Part shown: positions 23,595-32,157 of the stretch, piece after piece | Position numbering within the stretch: the stretch's first letter is position 1 | Layout: every line of letters begins with the position of its first letter | Source of the DNA: Streptomyces griseus subsp. griseus | GTDB lineage: Bacteria; Actinomycetota; Actinomycetes; Streptomycetales; Streptomycetaceae | DNA length: 64,000 nucleotides | Assembly: GCF_003610995.1 (NCBI RefSeq) | Contig: NZ_CP032543.1 | Coordinates: 7,006,001-7,070,000, forward strand | Direction: 5' to 3' | Made by a program: the position numbers and the translations under genes | The notes under the pieces: model-generated | Database searches by the model: none | Told to the model about the DNA's origin: nothing | The model's input: only the letters and a program-made list of their open reading frames with translations

Positions 23595-24362
23595 CTACAA
23601 GGCGGGTTCGTAATCGACGGTCGAGTCGGCGCACGGTTCGGCGAGTTCGAGGAGGGCTGCCTGCTCGGTCGCGTCCGCGCTCAGGTCCCAGCGGAGCTTC
23701 GTCGCGGTCCAGTCGACCAGGTACGTGCATGTCGCAGCCTCGGCGGGCGGCATCCATGCGGCCGGGTCCTTGTCGGCCTTCGACCGGTTCGTCCTCGCGG
23801 TGACCGCGACCAGGGAGCTTCGGGCGTCGACTTCGTTGGCGTAGGCGTCGCGGCGCTCGGGCGTCCGGTCGTGGGCGCCGCTGTCCCAGGCCTCGGCGAG
23901 CGGGACCATGTGGTCGGTGTCGAGCTGCTTCGCGTCGGTCACCTCTCCCTCGTCGTAGGAGGACAGTCAGCTGCCGCCACTGAGCGTGCACCGGGCACCC
24001 TGCTCCGGAGCGGTGACCGCTTCGGCGATCGGGACCTTCTGGCGGGTGGGGCAGTCGTCGTCCTCGCCGGCCCAGTGCTTGAAGGAGTCGCGCTCGTACC
24101 CGGTGCGTTTCTCCGCAGCGACGGGGATCTGCTTGATGGCGTCCGCGAGGAGCAGGCCGCCCTTGTCCGGCGCTCCGCCGGGCGCGCCGGACGGTGCGGT
24201 GGTGCTGCCGGATGCGGCGGGTTTGGGGTCGTCGGCCTCCACCGGCTCGGCACACGAGGCGGCGAGGGCGGTGGCGGTGAGCAGAGCGGCAGGCAGGAAG
24301 CTGAGGCGGCGGAACGACGTCAAGCATTTCAGTGGCTCAGGGGCTGATGCGGTCTCATGCAT
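23595..24362 (-). pseudogene. HNH-nuclease-family lipoprotein (DUF1524/GmrSD C-terminal type), nonsense mutation
   Basis: Reading through one TGA, the frame gives a 255-codon protein of the common Streptomyces HNH lipoprotein type. It has a signal/lipobox ending ALAASC, then GYERDSFKHWAGEDDDCPTRQ, then LDTDHMVPLAEAWDSGA (the HNH His-Asp), and TNRSKADKDPAAWMPP. The in-frame TGA at 23967-23969 stands where relatives have Trp (GG-x-W-LS), consistent with TGG to TGA. The stop precedes the HNH motif, so the product would lack the nuclease site. A GTG at 23942 could restart translation of the catalytic half without a signal peptide. The start is ATG 24362. Confidence 0.75.
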
Positions 24363-24555
24363 GGAGCTCAGTGCCTGATGGGAATCTCTGGTCGTAGCGC
24401 TCGGAGGCTTTGATGCCGGTCGTATGGGCTTGGGTGGGGTGGTGCGGCGGTATTGCCCGGAGTACGGGGTGCCGCTGGCGAGGACGAAGCCAGGGGTAGC
24501 GTGGCGACGCTTCCCTGCCGGATCAGCACCTACGCGCCTGTGGAAAAGTGCTCGC

Positions 24556-25536
24556 ATGATGCGAGAGCCCAGTGCGGATGTTCATCCCCTCGATGAGCGT
24601 CGTGACCCGTTGCGCGTAGACCTTGTCCGGGGCTTGGCCACCCAGGTTGCAGCCCATTACGGCGGCGACCTCACGCGGATGCGACGAGCCAACGGGTACT
24701 CGAACGCGACGTGGGTCGGTGACGGTATCGCCGTGCGGATCGCGTATGCACCCGTCGACATGGCCCGGGAGGCCGCGCTCGCACGTGCCCTGCCGCGAGA
24801 GGTCGGGCACCCGGAGATCCTCGGAGAGGGCACCGCTGAGGGCCACGGATGGATCGTGACCGCGGAGGTTCGCGGCCAGAACCTGCACGAAGCGTGGCCG
24901 ACGCTGACACCTGCGGAGCAACGACAGGCGATCCGTCAGCTGTGGGCCCGAAGCCTGATCGTGCACGACGCGACCCCGTCTCTCAGGACGCATGTCGCAT
25001 CACACGGGGGTTTCGTCCCGGCGACGTTCGGCGATGCCACGGCCGCGGCCGGACGCGCCGAAGCCGCCCTGGGACTCTCCAGCGCCCAGCAGTCGCAGCT
25101 CCACAAAGTCATCGGGGGCTACTTCCGGGCTGCGCCCGAGGTCGCGCAGACCGTCAACCACGGGGACCTCGCCCTGATGAACGCCCTGTGGGACGGTGAG
25201 GTCGTCGCCCTGCTGGACTTCGAGTTCGCAGTGCTCGGTCCCATCGAGATCGATCTGTGCCGGCTGGTGTGCGAAGCCCGCGTGTCCGAGGAAGGCCATC
25301 ACGTCGATTCGGAGGCAGGTGCCGCGGCGGTGGAGATCGCCGCTCGTCACATGGATCCGGTTCATGGCCCAGCCCTGATCCACGGCGCCGCCGTTCTCGA
25401 CCAACTCCGCGACCTCGACATCTTCCTCACCCTCGACCCGGCCGAGGAACGCCGCGAGGACTGGCGCCCGAGCCGCCTGCTGACCGACCTCCTCGACAGC
25501 GAGGGCGGCTATCTCGCGCCCCTGCTCAGTGCCTGA
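24556..25536 (+). CDS. APH/choline-kinase-type phosphotransferase
   Basis: A 326-residue kinase-fold protein of the aminoglycoside-phosphotransferase superfamily. The N-lobe ATP region is RRANGYSNATWVGDGIAVRIA. The catalytic loop is VNHGDLALMNALW (HGDxxxxN), and the metal-binding Asp lies in VVALLDFEFAVLGPIEIDL. Members phosphorylate antibiotics or small metabolites, and substrate cannot be inferred here. Two adjacent ATGs (24556, 24559) are possible starts. It stands alone in the island between the HNH pseudogene and a long gene-free stretch. Confidence 0.8.
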   Translation: MMREPSADVHPLDERRDPLRVDLVRGLATQVAAHYGGDLTRMRRANGYSNATWVGDGIAVRIAYAPVDMAREAALARALPREVGHPEILGEGTAEGHGWIVTAEVRGQNLHEAWPTLTPAEQRQAIRQLWARSLIVHDATPSLRTHVASHGGFVPATFGDATAAAGRAEAALGLSSAQQSQLHKVIGGYFRAAPEVAQTVNHGDLALMNALWDGEVVALLDFEFAVLGPIEIDLCRLVCEARVSEEGHHVDSEAGAAAVEIAARHMDPVHGPALIHGAAVLDQLRDLDIFLTLDPAEERREDWRPSRLLTDLLDSEGGYLAPLLSA

Positions 25537-26425
25537 TCGGATACCTGCGGCGGGTCTCTGGAGCGCCCTTGCCGGAGCGCGCGCGGGGGCGGTACTGGTA
25601 GCTGGAGGGGCCTGGAGGAACTCGGCCGTCACCGTGATCATCAACCTTCCCGGCGTTGCGCCCATTACGGACGTGCGAGCCGTTCGGAAATGCCGTCACC
25701 CTGACGCTTTCCCAGAACGGCGACTCCTGCCCCGAGCGCCAGGAAGCCCCTTTCACCTGGTATTCAGAGGTATCCAATCATCCACTCAGAGGTGTCTCTG
25801 AGGGTGTGTCACTCGTTGGGGCCGCATGTGGTGACCTTGCTTCGTTGCGTCGGCCGCCGTGCGCCGGGGCTTCGTTACGGCCGGTGCTGAACGGCGTGGC
25901 GGGCACTGGAGGTTCGGAGGATGGTGCCGGGTGTTTGGGCGGGGTGCGGTGGCGTGCGTTCCGTGTCGATGGGCAGTGATGTGGGTCACTCTGTCTCTTT
26001 GCTTTTTTTGCGCGAATTCACGCTCTAGTGGGCTTCGTTGGAAGGTTTGCTGGTGGTGAGGTCGGCGTTCTGGTGGCGTGGGGTGGTTGTCGTCGCCGGA
26101 TGAGCAGTCGGGAACACCGGTATGTCACCGGGGTTTCGCTGTGGGTGACATTCTTCGGGTTGCCACTGCACACCAGCGCGCTCGGGGTCGTCGTTGTGGT
26201 GAAGGCGCACTCCGGCGCACTCCCGGGCACTCCAGCCGCTGCCCGGACCTTTCCAGGAGAGGGGCCAACGTCTGTGACGTCCCAATTCGTAGGTGCCTTG
26301 ATGATCCTCGCTCCGGTGCCACAGACCGTCGGTGCCGGCTCCAGGCTCGTGCTCCGGCATCTCGTCGCCGAAGGTGCGCGTGCCGGTGTCGGCGAGATGG
26401 CCCGTCACGGGCGGGGAGACGGCCG
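25537..26425. other. Long gene-free stretch upstream of sigma factor
   Basis: About 890 bp with lower G+C than the surroundings, including TTTGCTTTTTTTGCG near 26000. Open frames here (for example 26028-26429) have non-Streptomyces codon usage and no recognisable domain. The region probably carries the sigma-factor promoter; GTGACATTC (about 26145) and similar words are possible ECF promoter elements but are not assignable. Confidence 0.4.
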
Positions 26426-26998
26426 GTGACCCGAAGCCGCAGCCGGAACACCCCCGCCGCGCCTGCCGTGACCGCAGCCGACCGTCCGGACCTGTCCTTC
26501 ACCGCGTTCCACCAGATGAACCGGGCCAGCTATGTCCGCTACGCCGAGACCTACCTCCGCCACCGCCAGGACGCCGAGGAGGCCATCGACAGCACCTTCG
26601 AGCACCTGCTACGCACCTGGGACCAGGTCCTGCTCACGGAGAACCCCGCTGCCTTCGCCTGGACGGTCATGCGGAACAAGGTCGTCGACCACGCCCGCGC
26701 CCGCACCCGCCGACCTCCGCTGATCGACGAGGCCGCCTTCGACACGGTCGCGCTGCGCGACGCGGTCGACCCGATCGGTCAGATCGCCGAGTCCCTCGCC
26801 TTGTTCCGTGCCCTGAGTCAGCTCACCGACCGGCAGCAGGACGTCATGGTGATGATCTACCTCCAGGGCATGAACGCCCCCGAGGCCGCGGCCGTACTCG
26901 GGATGACCAGTGCCACCGTCCGCTCCACGGTCCGTCACTCCCTGCGCCGGCTGCGGGAGATCCTCGGGCCCGACCGCACCATGGAAGGGCGGCGATGA
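26426..26998 (+). CDS. ECF-type RNA polymerase sigma factor
   Basis: A 190-residue sigma-70-family factor. Region 2 (about 25-95) includes YAETYLRHRQDAEEAIDSTFEHLLRTW-type helices and the -10 recognition segment AFAWTVMRNKVVDHARAR. Region 4 (about 130-182) holds LTDRQQDVMVMIYLQGMN and the helix-turn-helix AAAVLGMTSATVRSTVRHSL. GTG 26426 is supported by GGGGAG 9-14 bp upstream. Its TGA overlaps the ATG of the next gene, so that product may be its partner or controller. No standard zinc anti-sigma motif is present there. Confidence 0.88.
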   Translation: MTRSRSRNTPAAPAVTAADRPDLSFTAFHQMNRASYVRYAETYLRHRQDAEEAIDSTFEHLLRTWDQVLLTENPAAFAWTVMRNKVVDHARARTRRPPLIDEAAFDTVALRDAVDPIGQIAESLALFRALSQLTDRQQDVMVMIYLQGMNAPEAAAVLGMTSATVRSTVRHSLRRLREILGPDRTMEGRR

Positions 26999-27879
26999 CC
27001 CCGCACATCGACGAATTCCTCTCCCGCGCCCGCCTCGTCACCGTTCCCTACACCCAGGCCGACGTCGACGCCGCCGAGGCCCGCGTTCTCGCCCGTTTCC
27101 AGGCGCTTGATCCCATCTCCGCCCCGGTAGCCGCGAGTTCCGAGCCCACCCCCGCAGCCGCCGAAGGCCTCTCGGCCGAGCCGACCGCCGCCGAGGCCGC
27201 CGAGAACCTCCACAACCTCTGCGCGGCCGTTGTCACCTGCTCCACCGCGCTGCCCACCTTGCGCACCTTCCTCACCCCGCAGCTGCCCGAGCCCCCCGGC
27301 GCCCGGGTCCTGGGCTGCATCCTTCAGCTCGCCGAGTCCGAGGAGAACGCCCGCTTCTGGTGGCAGTACGCCGCCGGAGCCGGCGACCCCGCCGCCTCCT
27401 ACTGTCTCTACCTCCACCACCGCGCCCTGGGCGAACACGCCCCCGCGCGCTGGTGGCACGAGCAGACCGAGCTGCTGCGCAACACCCCGTCCACCGACCG
27501 CCCCGTCACCCGCGGCGTGGCACCCGGCGTCGAGCCCGACGTGGTCCCCGGCGCGGTCAGCGACGCTCTCGAGGAGGTTTCCACCACGGACGCGAGCCTG
27601 CTGCCCACCGCCCTGCGCATCCTCGGCGCTCTCAGAGCGGGCCCGGCCGCTGTGCCGGCCACTGTCGGGGCCGTCATCGACTACGCCCCGGCCGCCGTCG
27701 GCTACATCGACGACTTCGACCTGCCCCTGACCGACCCTGACTTCACCGACCACATCCGCATCCTCATCGCCACCGATACGACCCCGGCGCGCATCCGTAA
27801 CCGGCTCCAGCCCCGGCCGAAGCTCTCCCGCTCTGTGATCGCGAGCGCCCGGCGGCATCGGACCTGGGCGTGGGGATGA
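26995..27879 (+). CDS. Unknown protein translationally coupled to the ECF sigma factor
   Basis: A 294-residue soluble protein starting at the ATG inside the ATGA overlap with the sigma gene. The N-terminus (HIDEFLSRARLVTVPYTQADVDAAEARVLARF) looks like a helical segment that could dock to sigma. A middle part (about 100-160) has ARFWWQYAAGAGDPAASYCLYLHHRALGE-type Sel1/TPR-like helices. The C-terminus (ATDTTPARIRNRL) resembles short helical tails. No membrane helix or HxxxCxxC zinc motif is seen, so a classical anti-sigma factor is unlikely. Function is unknown; coupling suggests regulation of, or action with, the sigma factor. Confidence 0.7.
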   Translation: MTPHIDEFLSRARLVTVPYTQADVDAAEARVLARFQALDPISAPVAASSEPTPAAAEGLSAEPTAAEAAENLHNLCAAVVTCSTALPTLRTFLTPQLPEPPGARVLGCILQLAESEENARFWWQYAAGAGDPAASYCLYLHHRALGEHAPARWWHEQTELLRNTPSTDRPVTRGVAPGVEPDVVPGAVSDALEEVSTTDASLLPTALRILGALRAGPAAVPATVGAVIDYAPAAVGYIDDFDLPLTDPDFTDHIRILIATDTTPARIRNRLQPRPKLSRSVIASARRHRTWAWG

Positions 27880-28362
27880 GCAGGGGAGGTGCTCGGTCCG
27901 GTGCGGCTGTCTCGGATCACGGGTGGGTGAGGCTGTTGGACCTCCATGAGCAAGCCGGTCGTCTCCAACGAAGCACGGTGGCGCCGGGCCTTCCGCCTTC
28001 GCACCGCCTCTGGGTGACCGCAGCCCCCGGGGGGACGGATCCAGCACCACCGGCGGTTGACGGGGTCCGGCGTCCTTCAGGCCGGGTGGGTCCGGCGGCC
28101 AGACCCAGGTGTGGGTGTCCTCGGTGACGGCTTCGAGGGCTTGGAAGCCCGCAGGAGCACGCGGCGATGCGCACCTAGGTGTATCGAAAACGTTGTTCGC
28201 GGTGCTCACCGGCGGCTGCAGGCGACGCTGGATGCACGAGCCGGGTCGTACGCCCTGACTCTTCAGCCCCAAAGGTGAACACGTTCAACTGGTCTGGCAA
28301 GGTACCTCTCCGCGGCCCACTCCTATCGGTTGGCCGATGCGGGCTGAGGGTGGGAGGTCCTG
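27880..28362. other. Gene-free stretch between sigma-factor operon and lipoprotein
   Basis: About 480 bp without a supported gene; short frames lack family features. No clear terminator or repeat was recognised. GGGAGG at about 28352-28357 serves as the ribosome site of the next gene. Confidence 0.4.
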
Positions 28363-28872
28363 GTGGTGGGCGGAAGCAGGCTGCGTGCGTGGAAAGCGAC
28401 CCTCGGTGGCTTGATGGTGGTTTTGGCTGCTCCGACTGCGTGTGCCGGCCCCTATCAGTACTACGAGGGAACGGAGATCCACGACACCACCGCGGGCGAA
28501 GTCGCTGGGGGCTGGGAAAACGTCGAGGGAACCCGCGTGGTGCTTCGCAAGGACGGAACGGCTCTTCTCGAGAGGCTCGACGGCCAGGACTTCGACTTCG
28601 AGGATGGCTGGCGCCTCTCCGGCACGGGGACCTGGCAACTGACTGACGACAACGGCGGACAGGTCGTTCGACTTACGCTGACAGCCCGCACCCGGGCGGA
28701 GAGCCGGCCCACCGCGACGGCCACTGACACCTCGACTCCTGAACCCCCATCGACATACGCGTGGTCCTTCTATGTGGACCGCGATCAGAACGACGATCTG
28801 AAGCTGTTCTTCTTCCACGGCGATCCCGACATCGGGAACACCTACGTGATGACGCGCGAGACAGGGTCATAG
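28363..28872 (+). CDS. Putative secreted lipoprotein, unknown function
   Basis: A 169-residue exported protein: N-terminal [22 protein letters not shown] gives a signal peptide with a lipobox-like APTAC near residue 27. The mature part ([42 protein letters not shown]) looks like a small beta-rich domain of the kind seen in lipocalin- or META-like lipoproteins. No family can be named. The GTG start has GGGAGG upstream. Its stop abuts the end of a decayed transposase read on the other strand. Confidence 0.65.
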   Translation: MVGGSRLRAWKATLGGLMVVLAAPTACAGPYQYYEGTEIHDTTAGEVAGGWENVEGTRVVLRKDGTALLERLDGQDFDFEDGWRLSGTGTWQLTDDNGGQVVRLTLTARTRAESRPTATATDTSTPEPPSTYAWSFYVDRDQNDDLKLFFFHGDPDIGNTYVMTRETGS

Positions 28873-29750
28873 CCATTCGTTGATCGCTGCGACCAGCACA
28901 GTCGCCTCGTAGCGGACCGCCAACTTGTCGTAGCGGGTGGCGACGGCGCGGTTCCTGAGGTGGTTGATCCCGCACTCGACCGCATGGCGCTCACGGTAGT
29001 CGGCCGGATCGAAGCGCGGCGGCCGGCCGCCGCGGAAGCCGAGATCCTAGTGGTTGCGAGCCTGATCCGCCTTGTCCGGGATGGTGCAGCGGATCCCGCG
29101 GCAGCGCAGGTAGGGACGGTTCTCGCGGGAGGCGTACGCCGTGTCGGCCTGCACGCGGTGGGGGGCGGACGAGTGGACGGCCCGGCCGATGCGTGGCACG
29201 CGGACCTTCTCCGCCACGGGTTCGAACTGCGGCGAGCCCCCGCGCTGCCCGGTCACCACGATCGATCTGGGCTTCTGGCTCTGCTCGACGGCCAGATCCA
29301 GCTTGGTGGTGATTCCACCGAGCGAGCGCCCAGCCCATGATCGCCAGGCTCGGTGAATACGCCGCCCGGCGGCTCCTTCTGCAGGTCACCCTCCTTCCGG
29401 GGCCCGGCCGCGCGCTGATGAGCGCGGCACACCGTGGAGTCGACGCTCAGGTCCCACGCGATCGCACCTTTCACATCGGCCAGGGACTGGCACCGGGTGA
29501 GGACCCGGTGCCAGGTGCCTTTCCGCTGCCATCGGCGGAACAGGTCGTAGATCCGGCCGCACGGCCGTACGCCGCGGGCACCTCCCGCCACGAAACACCG
29601 GTCCGGACCCGGAACCGTATGCCGTCGATCAGTTGCCGGCGGTGCCAGACCGGCGGCCGCCCCGTCCTGGCACCCTTCGGCAACAACGGCTCCCGCACCG
29701 CCCACTGCTCGTCCGTGAGATCTTCCCGCCCCGTGAACCGTGATCATTCA
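28867..29750 (-). pseudogene. Broken IS5-family transposase
   Basis: Pieces of one IS5-family transposase follow each other in different minus-strand frames: LLPKGARTGRPPVWHRRQLIDGIRF (N-terminal domain) near 29690-29620, DLSVDSTVCRAHQRAAG near 29450, SPQFEPVAEKVRVPRIGR near 29230-29170, and [25 protein letters not shown] at the 3' end (28869-28940). Several frameshifts separate them, so no active enzyme is made. Internal sequence remains continuous, suggesting decay by small indels after insertion. Confidence 0.8.
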
Positions 29751-29782
29751 CAGCCCAAGATCCACTTTCGATACACGGCCTA

Positions 29783-30651
29783 AAGGTTGTTGCAGAAGGG
29801 TGGGTGTGGGCAGGCCGGGGTGGTGTTTGGCCTGCCGGTTCAGCCGGTCATGGCGAGGTTGTGCATGGTGGCGACGGCTTGGACGGCGTGGTGGAGTCCG
29901 TCTCCTTTCTGGCGGCAGTCGCGGAGGATTTTCCAGTTCTTCATGCGGGCGAAGGTGTGCTCGACGCGGGCGCGGACGCGTCGGTGTTCGGCGTTGTCCT
30001 CCTCCTGGCCGCGCAGGAGCGGGCGTCCGGATCTCTTGCGGTGCGGGACGATCAGTCCGGTGCCCAGGTAAGCGCCGTCGGCGATGACCGTTGTCCCGGC
30101 CGCGATGGCGGGCAGGTCCGATTCCCGCCAGGCGTGGGCGTCGCCCTTGTTGCCGGGGACGGGGCGGGCTGAGGCGATCACCAGGCGGCTGTCCGCATCG
30201 ATGATGACCTGCACGTTCGCCGAGAACCGGTAGTTGCGGGAGGACGCGGCGACCGTACGGTCACGGACCGGGACGAGGGTTCCGTCCGCGATCCACAACC
30301 GTTCGACGTCCGCGACGGGCCGCGGCGCCGGCTCGATCGCCAGGAGCGGCCGCAGGCGCTGGATGACCCGGCAGACGGTGGCCGGGGAGACCCCGAAGAG
30401 CGGGGCGAGCTGCCGCATCGTGAGGGTGGTGCGGTAGTAGACGGCCACCAGCAGGACCCGGTCCGCCAGCGGCAGGCACCACGGCCGGCCGCCACCGGGA
30501 CCATTGCCTCCTCGCTCCCGTACCGCCTTCACCAACTTCTCGAACCGGCCCATCCGTAAGCCGGTGAACGTCTCCACCCACAACAGCTCAGCCCGCAACA
30601 CCCCACCCATACAAGATGAATGCCCTAACTCAGGCGTTCTGCAACAACCTT
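29783..30651 (-). mobile_element. Intact IS5-family insertion sequence (about 869 bp)
   Basis: An 18-bp exact inverted repeat CTAAAGGTTGTTGCAGAA occurs at 29780-29797 and, inverted, at 30637-30654. Allowing a TA target duplication at each end, the element spans 29783-30651. It contains one uninterrupted DDE transposase gene and lies between the broken IS5 relative and a small secreted-protein gene. Confidence 0.85.
29840..30610 (-). CDS. IS5-family DDE transposase (DDE_Tnp_4-like)
   Basis: A 256-residue transposase with an N-terminal helix-turn-helix (LTMRQLAPLFGVSPATVCRVI, about 60-85). It is followed by the RNase-H-like domain with the catalytic Asp in LWIADGTLVPV, the second Asp in TTVIADGAYLGTG, and the Glu in RARVEHTFARMKNWKILRD. 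No frameshift or stop interrupts it, and both element ends are present, so it may still be active. The ATG at 30610 lies just inside the right terminal repeat; longer upstream frames leave the element. Confidence 0.88.
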   Translation of the reverse strand: MGGVLRAELLWVETFTGLRMGRFEKLVKAVRERGGNGPGGGRPWCLPLADRVLLVAVYYRTTLTMRQLAPLFGVSPATVCRVIQRLRPLLAIEPAPRPVADVERLWIADGTLVPVRDRTVAASSRNYRFSANVQVIIDADSRLVIASARPVPGNKGDAHAWRESDLPAIAAGTTVIADGAYLGTGLIVPHRKRSGRPLLRGQEEDNAEHRRVRARVEHTFARMKNWKILRDCRQKGDGLHHAVQAVATMHNLAMTG

Positions 30652-30660
30652 TAGCTGCGA

Positions 30661-31020
30661 CTACCACCAAGCGGTGCAGCCCGCGCCGCTCTTGCAGGCG
30701 CGGATAAGGAACTTGCGGACCCCGTCGTAGATCCCTTCGGATGCGAGATTCTTCACGGTCCCGTCGAAACTTCCCTGCAGGTACACGCCAGCAGTGGCGC
30801 CGCTGGAGGACCACTTGCCATAGAAGGTCCCGTCACCGTTGGGTGTCCAGCTCTTGCAGACGTTCACCGCACCCGACGACGGGTGGAGAGTGGTGCATGA
30901 CAGCGCTCGGGTGCTGGGCTCCGCGGCGTGCGCGGGCCCCGAGCCTGCGGCCAGCAAACTGCCCGCGAGTACCAGGCCCGTGGTGAGGTTGAGTGCCTTC
31001 TGGTGCAGGGCTTTCCTCAT
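30661..31020 (-). CDS. Small secreted protein, unknown function
   Basis: A 119-residue exported protein: ATG 31020 with AAGGAGA ribosome site, signal peptide (about 1-31) ending PAHAAEP. The mature part of about 88 residues has four cysteines (CTTLH, VCKSW, RACKSGAGC) that could form two disulfides, and many Gly/Ser/Thr residues around GTFYGKWSSSGATAGVYLQG, suggesting a beta-sandwich. No family is recognised. The adjacent IS ends 9 bp beyond its stop codon, so the gene itself is intact. Confidence 0.7.
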   Translation of the reverse strand: MRKALHQKALNLTTGLVLAGSLLAAGSGPAHAAEPSTRALSCTTLHPSSGAVNVCKSWTPNGDGTFYGKWSSSGATAGVYLQGSFDGTVKNLASEGIYDGVRKFLIRACKSGAGCTAWW

Positions 31021-31515
31021 GTCGGTCTCCTTCTTCGTAGTGACTGCGTTGATGTTGCTCGTACGCGAGTTCTGTCCTGGCGGACGGGACTCGGTGACGA
31101 CGTCGGGAAGCATCCCGGGAGCTGTCCCCATGCCGGCATCGCCTCGTCACCACCGGCGTTGAGCGGGCTGTCCGCGCAGGACCACGGGTGGCTGGTATGG
31201 GGGAAGCATCCTGTGAGTGCTCGCACGCCGGGGAGCGGCTCAGAGGCCGGCTGCTGTGGCGGCCGATCAGGCACGTTCTGCGACGCGGGGGATGAGACCT
31301 CGGGTCGGCGTAGGCAGCCGCGGCCGGTGATGACGCGGTGATGACGTTATGGGGACGGCAGTCGAGACGGTGAGCGAAGTCGCCAGACAGCCCCGCGACG
31401 CGGGGCCAAGGCGCCGATCCCTGTCACTCACGCCCGGGGCCGACGGTCAAGCGCGTTCGAAGAGGAGCAGGGCGAGATCACTTCCGAGCACCATCAACGC
31501 AGAGGACGAAGAACA
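31021..31515. other. Gene-free stretch between two secreted-protein genes
   Basis: About 495 bp with no supported gene, holding the divergent promoters of the flanking secreted proteins. GTGATGACGCGGTGATGACG near 31326-31346 is a short direct repeat. Nothing else stands out. Confidence 0.4.
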
Positions 31516-31935
31516 ATGACGAAATTCGGGACCGCGACTCATCCCAACCAGGACCGGGCCACGTCGAAGAAGGCCGCGCGGTGGCGCTTCGCGACGACTG
31601 CGGCGGTACTGTCCGCGGTCAGTGCCGTAGGTCTGGTGACCGCAGCGCCGGCGAGCGCCGCAGCGAAGCAGACGTGCGGGACCTACATCTGCGTGGCCAC
31701 CGCATACCAGGGCACCCGCTACGTCCAGGACATCACCGTCTTCACCAGGGACGGACTGCCGGGGACACTGCGGGCCTTCGCCGGCGACTATCGGAACTCC
31801 AGGGCCAACGACGACCGCCACGTGTTCAGCGTGAACCGGCAGCTCGGTCAGCCCGGCAGCGGCCGCTTGGCCGTCTGCGGGGGACTGGACCGTAGCGGCA
31901 GGGTCATCGAGAACCACTGCGTCCTGATCCCCTGA
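31516..31935 (+). CDS. Small secreted protein, unknown function
   Basis: A 139-residue exported protein. After a 20-residue charged leader the hydrophobic core FATTAAVLSAVSAVGLVTAA leads to a signal-peptidase site near APASAAA. The mature domain (about 90 residues) has four cysteines (TCGTYIC, LAVCGG, NHCVLIP). It carries RYVQDITVFTRDGLPGTLRAFAGDY, suggesting a compact beta-rich fold. The purine-rich AGGACGAAGAAC before the ATG is the ribosome site. No family is recognised. Confidence 0.7.
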   Translation: MTKFGTATHPNQDRATSKKAARWRFATTAAVLSAVSAVGLVTAAPASAAAKQTCGTYICVATAYQGTRYVQDITVFTRDGLPGTLRAFAGDYRNSRANDDRHVFSVNRQLGQPGSGRLAVCGGLDRSGRVIENHCVLIP

Positions 31936-32157
31936 CCCACAAGGTGCCGCAGAGTGGCCGTGGGCGGACACTCGCCCACGGCCACGCGCCACACTCACGC
32001 GCACCCCAAGAGCATCCACGCCGAAGGCCGGCAGCCTCGTCACACCCCTGCTTGCCTCACCCGCGGCCACCTCATGCGAGAGAGATCCCGCCGCGCGAAC
32101 CCTGCGTGATCGCTATGCTGCGATTGGGTGACCGTCAGCGAGGAAGAGGTCGCAAGA

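Noticed and set aside
26028..26429. 133-codon plus-strand frame ending in a GTGA overlap with the sigma factor
   Set aside because: Codon usage is unlike Streptomyces genes, there is no domain and no ribosome site; the overlap is probably chance.
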